Shown here: positions 18,448 through 27,740 of the stretch, one piece after another
Position numbering within the stretch: the stretch's first letter is position 1
Layout: every line of letters starts with the position of its first letter
DNA from: Gimesia chilikensis
GTDB lineage: Bacteria > Planctomycetota > Planctomycetia > Planctomycetales > Planctomycetaceae
Reading direction: 5' to 3'
Assembly (NCBI RefSeq): GCF_007744075.1
Contig: NZ_CP036266.1
Coordinates: 6,061,748 to 6,125,747, forward strand
Length of the DNA stretch: 64,000 nucleotides
Notes under the pieces: model-generated
Told to the model about the DNA's origin: nothing
The model's input: the letters and a program-made list of their open reading frames with translations, nothing else
The model's database searches: none
Position numbers and translations under genes: made by a program

Positions 18448-19941
18448 ATGCCGGGCATTGTGAATCGGCCAATTTTGAGAATGACTTCAGGAATGCTGCT
18501 GGTGCTGACACTGTCACTGACAGCCTGCACCGCCTTTGCGCCCAGTCAGCGTGCGTCCTGGAAGCTGACCGATCCACCACCGCTGGATCCTCAAAATCAG
18601 CCACTCAACAGTCCCCAGCCCGCAACACCCAATACCCAGTCACGAGAAACGCAACGCATCGGTCCGCAGCAGACGATTCCCCAGAAACAGGAACCGCCTG
18701 CACCACCCGACAACGATATGTTTGCAGTCCCCGAATCGATTGACCGCAATCAGCCGCCACAACCTTGTGATCTGCCTGAAGAAATACCGTCCCGTCCGCG
18801 GGTGGAGACGCCTCAGCCCCAGATGCGTTCTAAACCCGAAACGACTCCCCAGCGTCCCTCCGGACCGATGATGACTCCGCCGGCACAGGTGGGGCCGTTG
18901 GAAATGACGGTTGATGTCATCCCCAAACGCCAACTGGGCAGCGGCGCCACGTTCTACCTGATCGTGAAAAATACCAGTAACCAGTCCGTACGGAATGTGA
19001 TTCTGGAGTGCGAGTTCGATTCCGCCCTGCTCTTTCCGGGTCGCAGAGAAAAGAAAATCGGGCAACGACTGGGAACGCTGCAGCCGGGTGAGTCCAAAGA
19101 AATCAATCTGACACTTTACAGCGACGCTCTGGGCAACCACTGCTGTCGCTTCCGCGCGATCGCTGAAGGCGAAGAACTGGTCTGGAAATCGGTCTGCGTC
19201 GAGTACGTCAAGAAGCAGCTGGAACTGTCTGTGATTGGTCCCTCGACGCGCACCATAGGCAGTCGCGCTGAGTACATCATCAAGCTCTCTAACGTCAACA
19301 ATGTCGACCTTAAGAACGTTCTGGTGTCGGTCTCCTATGATGCGTCACTGATCCCGCGAGAGGCGTCCATCGGTTCCGAACGCGAAAGTGGCCAGTTGAA
19401 ATGGCTGCTGGATACGATTCGTGTGGGAGAGGGCGTTCAACTGCAGGTCGAATTTGATTGTGAAGTCGCCGCGGAGTTTGCCTGCATGCGTGTGAATGTC
19501 AGCAGTCCGGAACTTCCCGACGAGCAGGCATCGGCGTGTCTGAAAGTGACTCCCACACAGGGAGTACTGGACGTGCACGTTCGCGACACCAAAGATCCGA
19601 TCGCCCGTGGTGAGGAGACGACTTATGAAGTCAGCATCGAAAACCGTGGTCTGCAGCCGGCGCGGGGCATACAGCTGCAGGCGAAAATCCCCCGCATGTT
19701 CCGCGTAGTCTCAGTCGAAGCACACCAGGGAAACCAGAAGTTGAATCTGCGACCGGAAGTGAATCAGAATACGTTAAGCGTCTCCCCTGTGCAGGAACTG
19801 CCTGCGGATGCGTTCCTGCGGTATACGATTCAGGTCAAAGCCATCGGAAACGGCGATGGCGAATTCGAAGTGACAATTACCAGCGCCGATTCCGAACAGC
19901 TGGAAACGCGCGTCAGCGAAATCACAACCGTCAACCGCTGA
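18448..19941 (+). CDS. Lipoprotein with DUF11-like repeats
   Basis: 497-aa predicted lipoprotein. The signal segment LVLTLSLTAC gives a lipobox Cys around residue 32. A Pro/Gln-rich linker follows (~45-155), then three Ig-like repeats of the DUF11/CARDB kind, marked by TFYLIVKNTSNQSVRNV, EYIIKLSNVNNVDLKNV and TYEVSIENRGLQPARG. Such repeats usually build extracellular or cell-surface stalks. ATG 18448 is chosen over 18397 because AGAGG lies 8 bases upstream and the signal peptide then starts normally. It converges with the minus gene at 19949. Confidence 0.8.
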   Translation: MPGIVNRPILRMTSGMLLVLTLSLTACTAFAPSQRASWKLTDPPPLDPQNQPLNSPQPATPNTQSRETQRIGPQQTIPQKQEPPAPPDNDMFAVPESIDRNQPPQPCDLPEEIPSRPRVETPQPQMRSKPETTPQRPSGPMMTPPAQVGPLEMTVDVIPKRQLGSGATFYLIVKNTSNQSVRNVILECEFDSALLFPGRREKKIGQRLGTLQPGESKEINLTLYSDALGNHCCRFRAIAEGEELVWKSVCVEYVKKQLELSVIGPSTRTIGSRAEYIIKLSNVNNVDLKNVLVSVSYDASLIPREASIGSERESGQLKWLLDTIRVGEGVQLQVEFDCEVAAEFACMRVNVSSPELPDEQASACLKVTPTQGVLDVHVRDTKDPIARGEETTYEVSIENRGLQPARGIQLQAKIPRMFRVVSVEAHQGNQKLNLRPEVNQNTLSVSPVQELPADAFLRYTIQVKAIGNGDGEFEVTITSADSEQLETRVSEITTVNR

Positions 19942-19948
19942 CCGACAC

Positions 19949-20848
19949 TCAACGTTTTTGTGCGTGCTCCGGAAAATCATTCTGGTAGCGTTTCAGCAGT
20001 GCGTTCATGTCAGCCGGCACGATATAGATTTTGCCGTGAATCTTTTTGGTTTCTCCCGGCTGAAGTCCGCCGAGACGGAAATCAGCGTGGAGACAGCGAA
20101 TCACTCCCTGGAACAGTTCCTGGTAAGGCTCGAAGGCGGTCGCGAAGATCCAGCGATCGTCGGCACTGTAGCAGCCGATCAAACCGTTGCTCGGGACTTC
20201 GCTGCTGAGAGGCCGCGGATTCACATCCGTGCGGGGTACATTCGCCGGACACCAGACCTGCCCCGGTATGTAACGGGCTGTCGTCGCCCAGTTGCGGGTC
20301 GGCATGAAGGCCGGCTTTCCATCGAGAAAGATAAACGACTTTCTGATGTAGGCATATTTGTCGTCTGTCTGCTCAGCCCCGAGTCCGGCGAAATCTCCGA
20401 CACGGATACAGGGTTGAGCCCAATGCACTTCCGAACGCACCTGCGTCGGGTTGTGAGCCACGAGTTGAAAATCGACTTCGTCTGATTTCGCCGTGATCGT
20501 GTGCTCAACGGTAATGCCATCAGCGACCGTGCATTTCAGTTTGAGCACGGTCCGGTCATCGTTCAGATCGATCGTTTGAGTTTCGTGCTTGACGACCGTA
20601 TGTTTTCCCCAGTCCGCATCCGTCGAACCGGCGCGACAATAGGCTTCCAGGTAATTAATCGGAATCGTGCCTCCCGGAATGTGGTCGCCGTGAATGTACA
20701 ACATGTTCTTTTCACGGGAGAGCGTCAGGCGGGGCATCTGTTTGTCTGCGACCGTCTGTTGTGCGGCAGACTGTCGCGCGGCGGATGGTGCGAGCACCAT
20801 CAGGACACATAATCCCAGCAGCAAAAGCGAATGAGCGAGCGACTTCAT
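19949..20848 (-). CDS. Secreted hypothetical protein, 299 aa
   Basis: N-terminal signal peptide (KSLAHSLLLLGLCVLMVLAPSAA), then a soluble beta-rich domain with HTVVKHETQTIDL, VHWAQPCIRVGDF and KKIHGKIYIVPAD. No catalytic motif recognised. The fold may be a sugar-binding (galactose mutarotase-like) beta sandwich, which is common among planctomycete exported proteins, but this is a guess. ATG 20848 follows GGAGG. It is downstream of an oxidoreductase and a sugar isomerase on the same strand, but a terminator intervenes. Confidence 0.75.
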   Translation of the reverse strand: MKSLAHSLLLLGLCVLMVLAPSAARQSAAQQTVADKQMPRLTLSREKNMLYIHGDHIPGGTIPINYLEAYCRAGSTDADWGKHTVVKHETQTIDLNDDRTVLKLKCTVADGITVEHTITAKSDEVDFQLVAHNPTQVRSEVHWAQPCIRVGDFAGLGAEQTDDKYAYIRKSFIFLDGKPAFMPTRNWATTARYIPGQVWCPANVPRTDVNPRPLSSEVPSNGLIGCYSADDRWIFATAFEPYQELFQGVIRCLHADFRLGGLQPGETKKIHGKIYIVPADMNALLKRYQNDFPEHAQKR

Positions 20849-20904
20849 CACTTCCTCCGATTAGAAACCGTATTGATTGTCAGTTGTGAAAACTCTGGTC
20901 CTTA

Positions 20905-20945
20905 TATGAAAAACAACCGGAATGTGACACACACGCCGGTTGTTT
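20905..20945 (-). terminator. Terminator after Gfo/Idh/MocA gene
   Basis: 10-bp perfect stem (20911-20920 with 20936-20945) and a 15-nt loop. On the minus strand the stem runs into TTTTTCAT. It lies 31 bp beyond the oxidoreductase stop codon. Confidence 0.75.
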
Positions 20946-20975
20946 GAGTTTGTCGTTAATCAGTTCTCAGGAGAC

Positions 20976-22277
20976 TTAGACGAATGGAGTCACACCCGGG
21001 TGAGCCACGGGAGGCTCGGGCAGTGACATGGCCATATCGTATTTCTCCGGCGAAAGGTCTTCTTTGGAGTTCATCGCCTGTTCCCAGGTGAGGGTCTTGC
21101 CGGTGTAGGCTGACATGCGGGCAATGATACCCATCATGGAGCTGTTAGCCATGTACTCACCGTTGTTAATGACTTCACCATTCCGCAGGGCTTTGTACAT
21201 TTCGTTGTGTTCCAACTGATGCATGTTGGTACGTCGGCGGGCCCCTTTCCAGGGGTTCTTGCCTTCGATCTGGTATTTCATCAGTGTCGCGGTGCCTTCG
21301 GTTCCGGAAACGGTATCTACAAACATGGAGCTACAGCCCTGCTGATGCCGGGTAGAAGCCAGGAACTTGGTGCCGTTGGCGTATTCGTAAACCGTGCTGA
21401 AGTGGTCGTAGATGTGACCATACTCAGGTGCGGTCCGTGTCTGGCGACCGCCTGTGCTGTAGCATTTGACGGGATATTCGCCCATGACCCAGGATTGTTT
21501 ATCCAGTTCATGCACGAACTGTTCGGTGTTGAAATCGCCGGACAGCCAGGTGTAGTAGTACCAGTTCCGCATCTGGTATTCCATGTCGGACCATTCGGGT
21601 TTGCGCTTGGCCATTTTGGCAACGCCGCCCAGGTAGCGGATGCTCTGCATGGAGATAATGTCTCCGATACCGCCATTATGAATTTTATCGACCATCTGCT
21701 GCATACCGGTTTCGTAACGCCAGCACAGACCGGAAACGATGGTCAGATTTTTCCGCTTGGCTTCCTTGGTAGTCTCGAGCACGGAACGGATACCGGGAGC
21801 ATCGACGGCGACCGGTTTCTCACAGAAGACGTGTTTGCCGGCATCGATACAGGCTTTCAAGTGTTGCGGGCGGAAGTGGGGAGGTGTTGCCAGCAGCACC
21901 AGGTCCACACCGGAATCAATCAGTTTCTGGTAGGCGTCGAAACCGACGAACTTGTGTTCTGCATCAACTTTGACCCGATCCTGAACTTCGGTCTTCTTCA
22001 GGTTCTGATAGCTCTGTTCCAGTTGATCGCCGAATGCATCTGCAAGTGCCACAAGTTCCACATTGGGATCGGCACGCAGAGTCTGAGCCGCTGCCCCTGT
22101 TCCACGACCACCACAGCCGACGAGACCGACTTTAATCAGTTCGGTACTGGCCGCAAATGCGCCCGAGGTCAATGCGGGGTTCACAACCAGCCCGGTTGTC
22201 GCCAGCGTGGCCAGTGATTGTTTCATGAATGAGCGGCGTCCTTGAGAAGGCTGCTGTGGTGAGGCGTTTTCGGGCAT
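20976..22277 (-). CDS. Gfo/Idh/MocA family oxidoreductase, TAT-exported
   Basis: 433-aa NAD(P)-dependent sugar oxidoreductase. A twin-arginine type signal (GRRSFMKQSLATLATTGL) directs it across the membrane. The Rossmann motif GLVGCGGRGTG follows at once, and HVFCEKPVAVD is the family's EKP motif. C-terminal Gfo/Idh/MocA domain. ATG 22277 is chosen because upstream codons of the longer frame (to 22376) lack similarity. It lies 150 bp downstream of an exported sugar isomerase on the same strand, so both may act on the same imported or periplasmic sugars. Confidence 0.9.
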   Translation of the reverse strand: MPENASPQQPSQGRRSFMKQSLATLATTGLVVNPALTSGAFAASTELIKVGLVGCGGRGTGAAAQTLRADPNVELVALADAFGDQLEQSYQNLKKTEVQDRVKVDAEHKFVGFDAYQKLIDSGVDLVLLATPPHFRPQHLKACIDAGKHVFCEKPVAVDAPGIRSVLETTKEAKRKNLTIVSGLCWRYETGMQQMVDKIHNGGIGDIISMQSIRYLGGVAKMAKRKPEWSDMEYQMRNWYYYTWLSGDFNTEQFVHELDKQSWVMGEYPVKCYSTGGRQTRTAPEYGHIYDHFSTVYEYANGTKFLASTRHQQGCSSMFVDTVSGTEGTATLMKYQIEGKNPWKGARRRTNMHQLEHNEMYKALRNGEVINNGEYMANSSMMGIIARMSAYTGKTLTWEQAMNSKEDLSPEKYDMAMSLPEPPVAHPGVTPFV

Positions 22278-22427
22278 CAGAAAGACCTTTCGTTCGATTT
22301 CAGCAATGATAGAGTAGTGGGACTCAGCAGACCGAGGTGCTATGAATCCGTAATCAGGCAGGAAGTATGAGGACAATCGTCGGCAACCGAAGCTACTTAA
22401 CGATCTTTAATTATTATCAACTCAGCC

Positions 22428-23333
22428 TCAGGCAAGATCAAGAGCGCGATCCATGCGTTCGGAAATATCCTGTAATCTCTGGCGATCACCGCCTTTGACT
22501 TCCGCGGTGGCCCAGCCCTGTGTATAGCCGATATCCTTAAGCGCCTGACGGACTTCGGGCCAGTTACAGTCCCCCTCGGTGATTTCGACCTGAAAACCTT
22601 TCCAGAGCCCCTCATCCTTCTGTTTTGCGCGACTGTATTCTTTGATATCGAGTTTGACGATGCGCGGCCCCAGGATGCGAATCCACTGATCGGGCCAGCC
22701 GAAGCGGACTACGTTTCCGACATCGAAATACACGCCCGCCGCCGGGCTCTCCAGTTCATCAATGAAGCGGGCCATTTCCAGCGGACTGAGCAGGAAGTTA
22801 TTCCACACATTTTCAACCAGCAGTTTAATGCCCTGCTTCTCTGCATAAGGTAGATGTTTCCTCAGCTTGGCCTGCTGCTGCTTGTAGACGACATCGTAGG
22901 GATTATCCTGGTCGACTCGTCCTGCGACCACCAGCACACTGGTGCCCCCGTAGTATTTGGCCTGATCGATCGAGTCCTTGAGTTCGTCCCGGCTGCTGTT
23001 CAGAAAGCCGTGGACCTGCACTCCCGTGGCGTCGATTGCTTTACGGACTTCTTTAGGATCGACCTTGGTACGGAAATGAATCTCAGTCCCGTCGAAACCC
23101 AGGTCCTTGAGCATTTTGAACTTGTCCATTACCGGAATTTTCTCGGTAATCATCTGATATTTGACTGCTTTTTTGATGCGGGCCTGTTTGTTGGAGGTCT
23201 TTTCTTCGCCAGCGAATCCGGCCAGCGGCTGCAAGACGGAACCGGCCAGCAGGGTGGCAGAGGTCTGCTGCAAAAAGGTTCTGCGTGTTGTTTCATTCGA
23301 GGGAACCACGTTCCCGGATTCTGATTGCGACAT
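22428..23333 (-). CDS. Sugar phosphate isomerase/epimerase, exported
   Basis: 301-aa TIM-barrel protein with an N-terminal TAT-like signal (TTRRTFLQQTSATLLAGSVL). Barrel motifs are FDGTEIHFRT, KLLVENVWNNF, GVYFDVGNVVRFG, IVKLDIKEYS and WATAEVKGGD. Family members isomerise or epimerise keto-sugars such as hydroxypyruvate or inosose; the substrate here is unknown. GGAG precedes ATG 23333. First of a likely minus-strand operon with the oxidoreductase. Confidence 0.87.
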   Translation of the reverse strand: MSQSESGNVVPSNETTRRTFLQQTSATLLAGSVLQPLAGFAGEEKTSNKQARIKKAVKYQMITEKIPVMDKFKMLKDLGFDGTEIHFRTKVDPKEVRKAIDATGVQVHGFLNSSRDELKDSIDQAKYYGGTSVLVVAGRVDQDNPYDVVYKQQQAKLRKHLPYAEKQGIKLLVENVWNNFLLSPLEMARFIDELESPAAGVYFDVGNVVRFGWPDQWIRILGPRIVKLDIKEYSRAKQKDEGLWKGFQVEITEGDCNWPEVRQALKDIGYTQGWATAEVKGGDRQRLQDISERMDRALDLA

Positions 23334-23423
23334 GCCTGCTCCTGTTCTCGCTCAAGTTGGATGATACATCAACCACGACTTATATCGAGCATACCCCGCT
23401 CAGCAAGGAGCCGCAAGATTGGG

Positions 23424-24986
23424 CTACTGTTCGGCAGTGGTACTCTGCGGCTGTGGCTGCCTGGTAACGGTGACTTGAACCGCTCCCTCATTATTGTGGA
23501 GTGAATCCCACGCATCATTTAAGCGGAAATAAAGCGTGCCGGTCGCCGGGACCATCCAGGTTGCTTGAGATCCCTGGGGATAGACCCGTAGCAGTGTCTG
23601 CATACGTGTGGGATCATTGTCCGGATCGGGGCGGATCATCATCAACAGTCGACCCAGTGGTTGTCCATTAAAATACTGAAACGTAATCCCGTCCGCTGTA
23701 CTCTGCCAGGGTTTGGGTTTCTGCGCGAGTGAAAACATTCCGCTCGCAGACACCGCATACGTCTCCCCGCGGGTCACATGGACGCCACTCGACTGCCAGC
23801 CCCGATCGCTGGCGATTTCCTGTGTGACCGAAGCGTCTGTCGCGAGGTCCTTGCCTGGTTGAAACGTGATCATGGCCCGTTCGGAATCATAACCTGGCTG
23901 CAGATTGCGGACAAACAGCTGCCAGGCATCATTGGCGGCAATCAAATCGGGACCGATCATCGCTTTGATTTTCTCTGTGAACCCGGGGCCTTGCATGTGC
24001 CGCGCCAGTTTACGGAACTCAGCCTGGTACTGAGGATGCTTGTCAAAGAACTGACTCAGGGCCCACGACCAGGCATAGGATGCATTCGCATCGACAAAAT
24101 CATCGGGCCCCAACTGCATCACTTCCAGCATCGTTCTGGGGGGCGCACTTTTTACGGCATCCTGGATTAATGAGATCCGTCCCAGACCGCCAAAATCGTT
24201 TTTATTATGAGGCATCACATTAAACTGAATTTTCCCATCCGCGTCGACATGGTGTGTCGCCATCGATTCCGCGATGCCTTCCAGGTACCAGACGGGCGCG
24301 CTGATGTCTTCCATGATCATGCTGTAACAGTGCGTGTATTCGTGCAGCATGAGATGCTTGAGATAGTATTCCTCGGTCTGCGCGTTCATCCAGAACTGAG
24401 CCCCCTGATGACGCCCGTTGATAATCTGGGCCAGCAACCCCGGAATCAAGTCTGCTTTCTCAAAGCGTTCCCGGTCCTGCATGATATACCCGGTGACTTG
24501 AAACTCAGTCCCTTCCCGATTGGGGGGTAACGGACCAAAATACTTTTGCAGTGCCGGATAAGCCTGTTCAAGTACAGCTGGTAGTTTTTTCGCCTGTTCC
24601 GGATCGATGTCCGTATAAAGTTTCAGATGCGGCGATTCATAACACTGGATACCCAATAGTTCCAGACGCTGATTGTTGTGCAGGGGACGTTGATCGCTGG
24701 GGCGATACACTTTCTGCTCAGCGTTTTGCATGGGTGATGTGGTCTGAGGTTCCCCAGATGCCTTGCCCGGGTCAGACTCCGTTTTTGTTTTCTCCCCTTT
24801 TACCTGAGGAGCCTGTGGTTGCTGCTGTGCTTCCGTGGGAGCCTCCGAGACAGCAGGTTCACTGGTGACGACGACCTCAGATTCTTCAGCGGCGCGCGGG
24901 GGTGTCGCGTCTGCACCACAGCCCGGGAGCAGCAGGCAGAGCCAGAGTAGAGAACTCGGATTCCATTCAAATCGCGACACAGGCAT
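23424..24986 (-). CDS. Lipoprotein zinc metallopeptidase-like protein (gluzincin)
   Basis: 520-aa predicted lipoprotein (LLLPGC, Cys23) with a Pro/Gln/Glu-rich linker (~28-95). A metallopeptidase-like domain contains HEYTH at residues 215-219 and WYLEGIAES (Glu236) as the third zinc ligand, the gluzincin pattern. The C-terminal ~130 residues may form a beta domain. This layout resembles DUF1570-type planctomycete proteins. The active-site residues are present, so it may be an active envelope peptidase. The 14-base word of 18406 recurs within the first codons (24958-24971). ATG 24986. Confidence 0.75.
   Translation of the reverse strand: MPVSRFEWNPSSLLWLCLLLPGCGADATPPRAAEESEVVVTSEPAVSEAPTEAQQQPQAPQVKGEKTKTESDPGKASGEPQTTSPMQNAEQKVYRPSDQRPLHNNQRLELLGIQCYESPHLKLYTDIDPEQAKKLPAVLEQAYPALQKYFGPLPPNREGTEFQVTGYIMQDRERFEKADLIPGLLAQIINGRHQGAQFWMNAQTEEYYLKHLMLHEYTHCYSMIMEDISAPVWYLEGIAESMATHHVDADGKIQFNVMPHNKNDFGGLGRISLIQDAVKSAPPRTMLEVMQLGPDDFVDANASYAWSWALSQFFDKHPQYQAEFRKLARHMQGPGFTEKIKAMIGPDLIAANDAWQLFVRNLQPGYDSERAMITFQPGKDLATDASVTQEIASDRGWQSSGVHVTRGETYAVSASGMFSLAQKPKPWQSTADGITFQYFNGQPLGRLLMMIRPDPDNDPTRMQTLLRVYPQGSQATWMVPATGTLYFRLNDAWDSLHNNEGAVQVTVTRQPQPQSTTAEQ
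24958..24971 (-). repeat. 14-base word, copy 2 (TTTGAATGGAATCC)
   Basis: Exact copy on the minus strand, coding Phe-Glu-Trp-Asn-Pro near the N-terminus of the metallopeptidase-like lipoprotein. Confidence 0.5.
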
Positions 24987-25248
24987 CTCAGAAAACTTTC
25001 AACCGATTTTCAGGACAATTCCTCGAGAGAATCGTGACGAGTCTAGAGCACTCCATCCATTGTGACCGATTTTGTCCCCGCCGTCGAGGAAGCATTCGTT
25101 TCGCTGTCCTGAGTTGATCCCCACGCATGATTATAGCAAAATGCGGTGTAGACGTCTGTTACGAAAATCAACCGGCTGGAATTCTTACGTCAGATTCCAG
25201 CAGATCGATAACCCAATCTCCCCGTTTTTCTCTGCGAGGAACTTCTTA

Positions 25249-26067
25249 ATGAGCCCTTTCCGCTTTAGCCTGAACGCCAGTACGATCCGTACCACACCGC
25301 TGCTCGATAAAATCCGCGTCACTGCCGAAGCTGGATATGAGGGAATTGAACTCTGGTTTGATGAAGTCGAACAGTACCTGGCTGAGGGAGGGAAGCTGGA
25401 AACAATCTCGCAGGCTCTCAAAGATGGCGGACTGGCGGTGCCCACGATGATCATGTTACGCGACTGGTGGTCAGCGACAGAGGAAGAGTATCCGCGTGTA
25501 TTTCAGACCTGCCTGGATCGCATCAAGCTGGCCTCTCAACTGGGGGCCGAATATGTGATTGCCTGCCCGCATCGCGATAAGAATCCGGACTACGAACTGG
25601 GTGCGAAACGATATCGCGAGTTGCTGGAAGCGGGCATCGAAGCCAGTGCGAAGCCAGCGGTTGAGTTTCTGGGCTTCGTAGCTGATGTCACCACCATTGA
25701 AGATGCATTGCGGATTGTCGAGAAATCAGGACATCCCGCAGCGACCCTCGTACTCGATCCGTTTCACGTATTCCGGGGAGGCGGATCCATGGAGACCATC
25801 GCACAACTCAAGCCCGAGCAGATCGCGATTTCCCATTTCAATGATGCCGTCGATACCCTGCCTCGCGAAACCCAGATGGATCCAGACCGCGTCCTCCCCG
25901 GTGACGGGCACCTGGACCTGGTGCATTACTGCCGCCTGCTGAAGCAGATTGGTTACGAGGGTTGGCTCTCACTGGAACTGTTCCGCGAAGATCTCTGGCA
26001 ACAGGATCCGCTGCAGGTGGCGCAGGTGGGACTGGAACGCATGCAGATCGTAGCCGAGCACGCCTGA
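25249..26067 (+). CDS. Sugar phosphate isomerase/epimerase
   Basis: 272-aa cytoplasmic TIM-barrel protein. It begins MSPFRFSLNASTIRTT, then GYEGIELWFDEVEQY, AEYVIACPHRD, VEFLGFVADVTTIED, LVLDPFHVFRGG and GWLSLELFRE, consistent with a metal-dependent 2-keto-myo-inositol dehydratase or hydroxypyruvate isomerase type. ATG 25249 has GAGGA upstream; the open frame from 25072 is too long for the family. It converges with the pectate lyase gene, 1 bp apart. Confidence 0.87.
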   Translation: MSPFRFSLNASTIRTTPLLDKIRVTAEAGYEGIELWFDEVEQYLAEGGKLETISQALKDGGLAVPTMIMLRDWWSATEEEYPRVFQTCLDRIKLASQLGAEYVIACPHRDKNPDYELGAKRYRELLEAGIEASAKPAVEFLGFVADVTTIEDALRIVEKSGHPAATLVLDPFHVFRGGGSMETIAQLKPEQIAISHFNDAVDTLPRETQMDPDRVLPGDGHLDLVHYCRLLKQIGYEGWLSLELFREDLWQQDPLQVAQVGLERMQIVAEHA

Positions 26068-26068
26068 T

Positions 26069-27526
26069 TCAATCCTGTTGACTCGCGGCGATAAATTCGG
26101 CCAGTGTCGAGAGATTCCGGACAAAGACCCGTGTATCGATAATGGGAACATTGTCGATATCGGCGCTGCGGATGTCTCCCTGGATGAGCCAGGCGCCGTC
26201 TTTGTTCAACGCGTTGACCACAGACTGTGCCCGCGCGGCCAGGGAGGGTGTTAAGCGCAGACGACGCTGCGGAAACTGCTGTGATTTGAGCTTTTCAGGG
26301 GATGCCTTCAGCAGCTTCTCGTAACGGCTTTCGAGCGAATCGACTTTGGAATCGATGATGAAACCATAGTGGGTCGGCAGATCGTTGTCTTTGTAGGTCA
26401 GATCATATTTCTTAGTGAAGTAGAGCGGTCGGTTGGTTTTCAGCTCATAAAAGCGAGCCAGCTTCCCCCCGGGCAGTTCTGACTTCTTCAGATAGGCCAG
26501 TGCTTTGGGAATCGGTGCCAGGTACTTTTTGTCGCCAGTATAAATGTAAATCTGCATCAGGGTTTTGATGATGCCCTGCGACTCGCCTCCGGTGACGGCC
26601 GGCGGTTCGAATTTGCGCGCCCAGGCCGGTTGCATCTGCTGATTGTACTGCTGTGCCCAGGCCGGCTGTGGTTCGGGCATCTGTGCCAGGAGGATAAAGT
26701 CTCCCGCCTTCAGTGCTGCTTCGCGATAGCGGTCGTCCTGGTAGACGTGATGCGCCAGGAACATCACATTGACCAGATCTTCAATGGTATTGTCGTTGAA
26801 TGTGTAATAGTTGAGGTATTTCTGTTTGGGGAACGTACGCGACCAGCTTTCCGGATAGCTGGCTTTGAGCACGGGATAGTCTTGGGGATCGGGAAATTCA
26901 TCGTAGCGCTGTGGCCAGCCTCCGTTGGGATACTGCGCTTTTAAAAAAGCGTCCAGAGCATACATCACGGCGCCATGCACGGCTTCATCTTTGAATTTCA
27001 GCTCCTGATCCAGCAGGATCAGAAAGTGGAGCGCGGATTGCGAGGTGTTGTCGTCGAAGGTCGTAGTGTTCCGAACCTTGGGACCACCTCCGTCAAAACG
27101 ATACTGCATCTGGGCCCGGCGTTCGAAATCGATGTAATAGTTCCAGCCCCCGGATTTGAGTTGTCCTTTAATCAGGGCTTCGCCGGCGGCCCGCGCTGCA
27201 TTCAGGAGATAGGCTTGACCGGTTTTCTGATATGCTTCGAGGTAAGCCGCTCCCACTGTGGGCGTTCCCGGAGGTTGCACCCAGACCATGGTATCGCGGG
27301 CACGGCCTTCGCCTTCCCGGTATTTCAGATCCCGACTGTAGTGCCAGAGATAGCCGCCCTCGGTCGAGACTTGAGTGGTGAAGTAGTCTGTCGCGCGACG
27401 CATTGCCTGCAGTGCTTCATCAACCGAGATATCGGCCTGCAGGGCGTTCTGTGCTCCCGCTCCCCAGACAAAGATGCAGATCAACAGCAGGCATTTTATT
27501 TGACGACACCAGGTGAGCACGGTCAT
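26069..27526 (-). CDS. Pectate lyase, polysaccharide lyase family 10
   Basis: 485-aa secreted enzyme (signal KCLLLICIFVWGAGAQNALQA) predicted to cleave polygalacturonate by beta-elimination. The helical toroid-type domain is marked by GGYLWHYSRDL, DNTSQSALHFL, PNGGWPQRYDEFPDP, TFNDNTIEDLVNV and ARFYELKTNRPLY, consistent with the Pec_lyase (PL10) family. It implies growth on plant or algal pectic material, matching the sugar isomerases nearby. ATG 27526. Confidence 0.87.
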   Translation of the reverse strand: MTVLTWCRQIKCLLLICIFVWGAGAQNALQADISVDEALQAMRRATDYFTTQVSTEGGYLWHYSRDLKYREGEGRARDTMVWVQPPGTPTVGAAYLEAYQKTGQAYLLNAARAAGEALIKGQLKSGGWNYYIDFERRAQMQYRFDGGGPKVRNTTTFDDNTSQSALHFLILLDQELKFKDEAVHGAVMYALDAFLKAQYPNGGWPQRYDEFPDPQDYPVLKASYPESWSRTFPKQKYLNYYTFNDNTIEDLVNVMFLAHHVYQDDRYREAALKAGDFILLAQMPEPQPAWAQQYNQQMQPAWARKFEPPAVTGGESQGIIKTLMQIYIYTGDKKYLAPIPKALAYLKKSELPGGKLARFYELKTNRPLYFTKKYDLTYKDNDLPTHYGFIIDSKVDSLESRYEKLLKASPEKLKSQQFPQRRLRLTPSLAARAQSVVNALNKDGAWLIQGDIRSADIDNVPIIDTRVFVRNLSTLAEFIAASQQD

Positions 27527-27740
27527 GGGAGATCTTCCTTTTCTGCAGTATCAGGGAGGGACACGAAGCAGATTCATCCTACACAAAGCAGCAGGTCTGT
27601 GAAAGCAACCTTTTCTTAACCTTTTTCACTAAATCAGCCTCTCTGTTTTCTCGCGTAGACTGGGTTGCGTCGTGCCTCAATCTTTGTAATGCTCGTTAGC
27701 ACTCACGATATACGCCTAAGATTTTCCCGGAGAAGCGCTT

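Noticed and set aside
21207-22217. 336-aa plus-strand frame opposite the Gfo/Idh/MocA gene
   Set aside because: Antisense shadow: His/Phe/Gly-rich without domain signature, entirely within a well-supported minus-strand gene.
26975-27619. 214-aa plus-strand frame opposite the pectate lyase
   Set aside because: Antisense shadow of a well-supported gene, extending into its promoter region without a domain.
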